DNA of 16,591 bases from an uncultured Candidatus Saccharibacteria bacterium (GTDB taxonomy: Bacteria > Patescibacteriota > Saccharimonadia > Saccharimonadales > Saccharimonadaceae), in contig CALHWD010000001.1 of assembly GCA_938036825.1 (NCBI GenBank), positions 1-16,591 on the forward strand, given 5' to 3'. Each line of letters opens with the position of its first letter. Within the stretch, counting starts at the first letter, position 1. Below are positions 13,607 to 16,591 of the stretch, piece after piece. Made by a program: the position numbers and the translations under genes. A model generated the notes under the pieces. It had not been told where the DNA came from. It saw nothing but the letters and a program-made list of their open reading frames with translations, and did not search any database.

Positions 13607-14194
13607 ATGACAAATGAAGAACTCTCGCAACAAATTGCAGCACTCACAACAACCGTAACCGAGAAATTCAACGAGATCGACAAGCGATTCGAGCAGATAG
13701 ACAAACACCTCAAACAGATTGACACGAGGTTTGAAGGAATCGATGGACGCCTCGACAAGCTGCAGGCAGGACAAGACGACCTGGCTACTAAATACGACAA
13801 CCTCAAGGCCGGCCAAGACAATTTAGTCGCCAAACATGCCGATCTGCAAGTTGGCTTAGATGATCTGCGCACCAAGTACAGCGAGATGAACGAGAAGCAA
13901 GGTCACATCGTCAATGCTCAGCAGACCATCGCCAAGACGCAGGACGAGCTGCAACGCGCCCTGGAGGAGCACGGTGCCAAACTGGAGGAGGACTTTACCG
14001 ACATGAAAGCGACGCAGGCGAGCATCCAGCACGACATTTCACGGATCAACCGCAAGATGATTATCGAAGCCGGCGTGCGCGACACGATGCACGAGAGTGT
14101 CTTCTCCACCCAAGACAGCCACTACCGCGAGCTCGACCGTCGCCTCCGCCTGGTGGAAGCCCACTTCCCCGAACTAGGGCAGCAGGGAGCGTAG
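13607..14194 (+). CDS. Long heptad-repeat coiled-coil protein, function unknown
   Basis: 195 aa from the ATG at 13607. From about residue 20 to 155 the sequence runs in near-perfect heptads (FNEIDKR, FEQIDKH, LKQIDTR, FEGIDGR, then QAGQDDLATK and KAGQDNLVAK units). This predicts one long parallel coiled coil. The last 40 residues are more mixed (GVRDTMHESVFST, then HYRELDRRLRLVEAHFPEL). There is no signal peptide or TM helix. Coding bases are GC-richer than the flanking DNA, which hints at a separate origin. The next gene begins 2 nt after the stop, so they form a two-gene unit. Structural, tether or toxin-neutralising roles are all possible; I cannot choose. Confidence 0.8.
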   Translation: MTNEELSQQIAALTTTVTEKFNEIDKRFEQIDKHLKQIDTRFEGIDGRLDKLQAGQDDLATKYDNLKAGQDNLVAKHADLQVGLDDLRTKYSEMNEKQGHIVNAQQTIAKTQDELQRALEEHGAKLEEDFTDMKATQASIQHDISRINRKMIIEAGVRDTMHESVFSTQDSHYRELDRRLRLVEAHFPELGQQGA

Positions 14195-14196
14195 GT

Positions 14197-14397
14197 ATGG
14201 CTGGCACGGCGCACGACCCGAGCGCATCCCCACGACTACTTGGATTACGCGCCGCCCAGGCTGCTATCGGCCTAGTCGAGCTTGAAGGCGTTGCCGTCGC
14301 TCCGGCGGTACGACGCTGGCTTACCCAGTACGCCCAGCAGCAGATCTCACAGCGTGAACTCATTGCCAAGATAGAGGCGGAGGCTGTAGCGGCTTAG
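14197..14397 (+). CDS. Small helical protein resembling VbhA-type antitoxins
   Basis: 66 aa. The ATG is 2 nt after the coiled-coil stop, with GGGAG 7 nt upstream. The segment AAQAAIGLVELEG (19-31), a linker, and a C-terminal helix with QISQRELIAKI resemble the small VbhA antitoxin domain that blocks Fic AMP-transferases. The Fic inhibition motif (S/T)xxxE(G/N) is only partly met: E30-G31 are present but residue 26 is Leu. No Fic domain gene lies in the window, so if the likeness is real it is an orphan or works with something else. The gene is likely real by coupling and composition; the family call is tentative. Confidence 0.5.
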   Translation: MAGTAHDPSASPRLLGLRAAQAAIGLVELEGVAVAPAVRRWLTQYAQQQISQRELIAKIEAEAVAA

Positions 14398-14528
14398 CGG
14401 AAAGACACGTCCAGCCTGTCTCTAACGGCAGTTGCGCTCAGCTTCACTATACGTGTACCTCATTAGACAAAACTATACCGGACAACAGTGCTAATTCAGT
14501 GATGCATGAAGCAAAGTCATAGAGAGCC

Positions 14529-14849
14529 TTATGCCACAGTTTCTGTTATCCATGCGAGGTAGTCATGCGATCCATCTGTAATATCTAAACATATTATTTC
14601 AGGAACATCGTAGTCATGGAGGCGCTGCACTGCCTCTTCGATCTCTGGAAACTTGCTTTTTTCAGTTTTTATCAGCAAGAGAAACTCGTCGTCCTCTTGG
14701 CATTCTCCGTCCCAGACATAAACGGAATTTATTTTCGTTATCTGAACGCAGGCTGCAAGTCGGTTTGCGACGAGGTGCTTGGAAATAGTGGATGCTTGCT
14801 CCTTGGTTGCGACTGCAACTGTTATCATGCAGTACTTGTTATTAGACAT
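14529..14849 (-). CDS. cutA: CutA1-family divalent cation tolerance protein
   Basis: 106 aa from the ATG at 14849. GAGGAG lies 9 nt upstream; an in-frame GTG at 14855 would be only 3 nt from it. CutA1 proteins form very stable ferredoxin-fold trimers linked to metal tolerance, though the exact role is unsettled. The family core is complete: ANRLAACVQI (28-37), INSVYVWDGE (40-49), FLLLIKT (56-62), HDYDVPEII (78-86), and the C-terminal SHDYLAWI (94-101). An extended -10 TGATATAAT (14905-14897) gives a leader of about 40 nt. Convergent with the upstream coiled-coil pair. Confidence 0.93.
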   Translation of the reverse strand: MSNNKYCMITVAVATKEQASTISKHLVANRLAACVQITKINSVYVWDGECQEDDEFLLLIKTEKSKFPEIEEAVQRLHDYDVPEIICLDITDGSHDYLAWITETVA

Positions 14850-14896
14850 ACACACTCACTCCTCTTTAGTTAGCTATTGGGTAGTCGTATGAGTTA

Positions 14897-14905
14897 ATTA
14901 TATCA
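14897..14905 (-). promoter_or_regulatory. Extended -10 promoter of cutA
   Basis: The minus strand reads TGATATAAT, a perfect extended -10 without a clear -35. Predicted start is near 14890, leaving room for the Shine-Dalgarno GAGGAG. Confidence 0.65.
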
Positions 14906-14960
14906 TCGTTATAATATGGTCGTTTCTAGGTGTCATATGGAGTACGGCGGTAGATAAACG

Positions 14961-15434
14961 CTATCTCCGCATAGCAGACTTCTCAGTTATACCAATACGA
15001 GTAATCCGTTCGGTTGTGTCGAATTCAAAGCGCATAGCAATGTCGGCGGTGTTGACATTATCGTAACGAATCCAGGTATTATTGAACCAATTTCCGGTTT
15101 TGCTGGGACTACCAAGATATTCTTCTACAGTATTCTTATGCGCCATGTTAGAGAAAGTTGAGAATAGTTGGTCAGTGTAGGGTAGATACCCTTCTTTGTC
15201 TGATTGCTGGGTATATACTGCGATAGAACGTAGCCTACCTAGTCCCCACAGCAGTTCTACCCCATCATCAAAGTACTGCCAGTAATCTGAGAATTCATTT
15301 AGTTCATCGTCAGCTGCACTAATTTTGGGCTAGCGTGAACTATTTGCCAGTACTTTGTTAAGTTGTGCCTCAACTTTATCTTGCGATAAACTCAGGATTT
15401 TGAAGAATTGATTGATGTTTCCTGGTATAAACAA
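14961..15434 (-). pseudogene. Hypothetical gene interrupted by an in-frame amber stop
   Basis: A single minus-strand frame of 157 codons reads as one protein-like sequence, broken by TAG at 15332-15330 (codon 35). Before the stop it reads FFKILSLSQDKVEAQLNKV; after it, DELNEFSDYWQYFDDGVELL and GRLRSIAVYTQQS, then TVEEYLGSPS and the C-terminal ITRIGITEKSA. A shorter ORF from the ATG at 15146 (61 aa) is only the tail. No ATG, GTG or TTG exists between the stop and 15146, so the middle part cannot start on its own. The likely original start is a TTG at 15434 with AAGGAAG 3 nt upstream; the frame is closed before that. No family recognised. The pattern of short strands with a late LGSP and FEFD..RI recalls small immunity-type proteins, but that is only an impression. 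Confidence 0.65.
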
Positions 15435-15545
15435 TGTCTTCCTTACCTTGTTCTATATTTCTTGATGTTTGTAGTTTTGTAGTCAAGCATTACGGCCACG
15501 ATGTATCATGACATAACCGACACTGTACTAATTATCGATAAGCAT

Positions 15546-15962
15546 CTACCGTGCATTCTTGTCTGCATCATCATTTTCCTGCTGTACTGCCCGAGTAGAC
15601 TCTTCTTGGATTTGCGCCTTCCGCTTTGCTAAAATCCGAGCTTTGGCGTCGCCTTGCTTAAGCAAAATTACTGGCCCTGGCTCCACTGTTTGATAAGCAA
15701 CTTCATTCAACAGTCCTTTAGCGCTCCGCATACCAGGTGGCATAAGACGCCATGCATACGGCTTGAGGCGTTCCTTACCCCACTCATCGCTTTCTTTTCC
15801 GTAGAGCAATTTTTTTAACTTCGCAGAGATTGGTATCTTTGGTTCTTCCGACGTCTCGACCGACACCCTACCTAGTGCCCTGGCTATCATCTCTCCAGGG
15901 CCGTGCTCATACCATCTCTTTTTTTCATCAGAAGGCTTATCTATAGGTGGCTGTTCTGTCAT
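15546..15962 (-). CDS. Hypothetical charged soluble protein
   Basis: 138 aa from the ATG at 15962; a GTG at 15998 would add 12 residues. I do not recognise it. It has no TM segment or signal peptide. The N-terminal half is rich in Pro, Glu and Lys (PPIDKPSDEKKRWYEHGPGE). A middle part has LKKLLYGKESDEWGKERL and the hydrophobic RLMPPGMRSAKGLLNEVAY. The C-terminal 35 residues form a Lys/Glu/Gln-rich helix (AKARILAKRKAQIQEE) ending in a disordered acidic tail. AGAGAG lies only 3 nt before the ATG; a TATATA box lies further up. It stands alone on its strand. Confidence 0.65.
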   Translation of the reverse strand: MTEQPPIDKPSDEKKRWYEHGPGEMIARALGRVSVETSEEPKIPISAKLKKLLYGKESDEWGKERLKPYAWRLMPPGMRSAKGLLNEVAYQTVEPGPVILLKQGDAKARILAKRKAQIQEESTRAVQQENDDADKNAR

Positions 15963-15998
15963 ATACTCTCTAAGATGGCAAATTACTATATACAGCAC

Positions 15999-16591
15999 AA
16001 GATGTTATACACTAATATCACGCATAAGCCTTATATTCCGTATCCTGCTAAGTTCTCAGAAGTGTATGTATAAGTAAGTACGCACCGCGAAAGTTTATTA
16101 TCAGAGCGATAAATACTAATAAAAACTACCTCAATAGGATAGTATATTTGTTGCATGTTGTATTGTATGTTCCAACAAGCTTGATACAAACAAATGGAAG
16201 TCACCACCGCCTTTCATAAACGACGGCTGGAGCTTGATTTCGGGCGGAATATGGTGAGCAAGCATCTGGCGGCGGCACAGGTCTGACTTATGGCTGGGGA
16301 GCGGAGATAGACAGAATCGTTACGCCGCTACTAGCCTTCTTTCGTTGCCGCTGCCGGTTGTATCCAGCAACCACTCTTGCGCTGTCAGTGGTCTTGATTC
16401 CCATAGAAGGTGAAATCGGCACGAGCTCGAATACACCACAATATCCGTCTGTGTTCCCTGTCAGCAATGATCAGCATTTGACATAAATTCTGAAATTCAC
16501 TATTGATATTGCTGGCGAAAAGCATATAATATTAATCAGACACAGTTGATCGCCGTGTCACCCGAAATCTCCGGCAGGTAGTTTCTAGGCT
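15999..16591. other. Stretch without a convincing gene; possible gene remnant at 16194-16480
   Basis: 15999-16190 is AT-rich with no ORF and only a loose inverted repeat TTGTTG...CAACAA (16149-16179). From 16194 the base composition becomes richer in GC. A 30-codon ORF (16194-16286, beginning MEVTTAFHKRRLELDF) and longer open frames without a normal start run across 16240-16490 on both strands. None shows a family motif, and they contradict each other. A decayed or frameshifted gene, or the edge of one beyond the window, is possible. Confidence 0.35.

Noticed and set aside
1..16591. CRISPR arrays, insertion sequences, restriction-modification or other known defence genes.
   Set aside because: No spaced direct repeats, transposase motifs, methyltransferase motifs or nuclease domains could be seen in any frame.

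Overview
This window looks like a chromosomal segment of a bacterium with short intergenic spaces. The closest fit I can offer is a Patescibacteria/CPR lineage of the Saccharibacteria (TM7) type. That is an inference from gene content and style: a secG gene followed by a membrane-anchored peptide-binding protein, a YvlD-like membrane protein and a slipin in one compact operon, and many genes lacking a Shine-Dalgarno sequence. UGA is used as a normal stop (yvlD-like, slipin and other genes), so this is not a UGA=Gly code-25 lineage.

Layout. (1) Positions 1-590 (minus strand) hold a tRNA-Ala(GGC) cut by the window edge, a self-contained transcription unit that I read as an unassigned structured small RNA of about 128 nt, and a tRNA-Leu(GAG) with its own promoter and terminator. 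(2) 571-5055 is a five-gene minus-strand operon: slipin (SPFH), Xaa-Pro aminopeptidase, YvlD-like 4-TM protein, SecG, and a membrane-anchored family-5 solute-binding protein. Genes overlap or lie 3-21 nt apart. It is an envelope and peptide-handling cluster. (3) 5254-6472 is divergent rarA (replication-stress AAA+ ATPase), convergent with a typA-trehalase operon on the minus strand (6509-10041). (4) 10145-11062 is a compact protein with an HxxEH...E M16-like metallopeptidase signature, divergent from a GT4 glycosyltransferase (11119-12357) whose first codons contain a run of nine C. (5) 12358-16591 is a looser, more AT-rich accessory region. It holds a tiny ORF under a near-consensus promoter, a small two-TM protein, a heptad-repeat coiled-coil gene coupled to a small VbhA-antitoxin-like ORF, cutA, a gene broken by an in-frame amber codon, an unassigned 138-aa charged protein, and about 590 bp without a convincing gene.

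The most useful signals are these: the inter-tRNA small RNA unit; a recurring promoter architecture in which the -10 box ends 6-7 nt before the ATG (predicted leaderless mRNAs) alongside genes with ordinary Shine-Dalgarno sites; and the glycosyltransferase, where the predicted leaderless ATG is out of frame with the body by exactly one base across the C9 tract. The last point suggests either phase variation or a homopolymer error. No CRISPR array, insertion sequence or complete defence system was seen.
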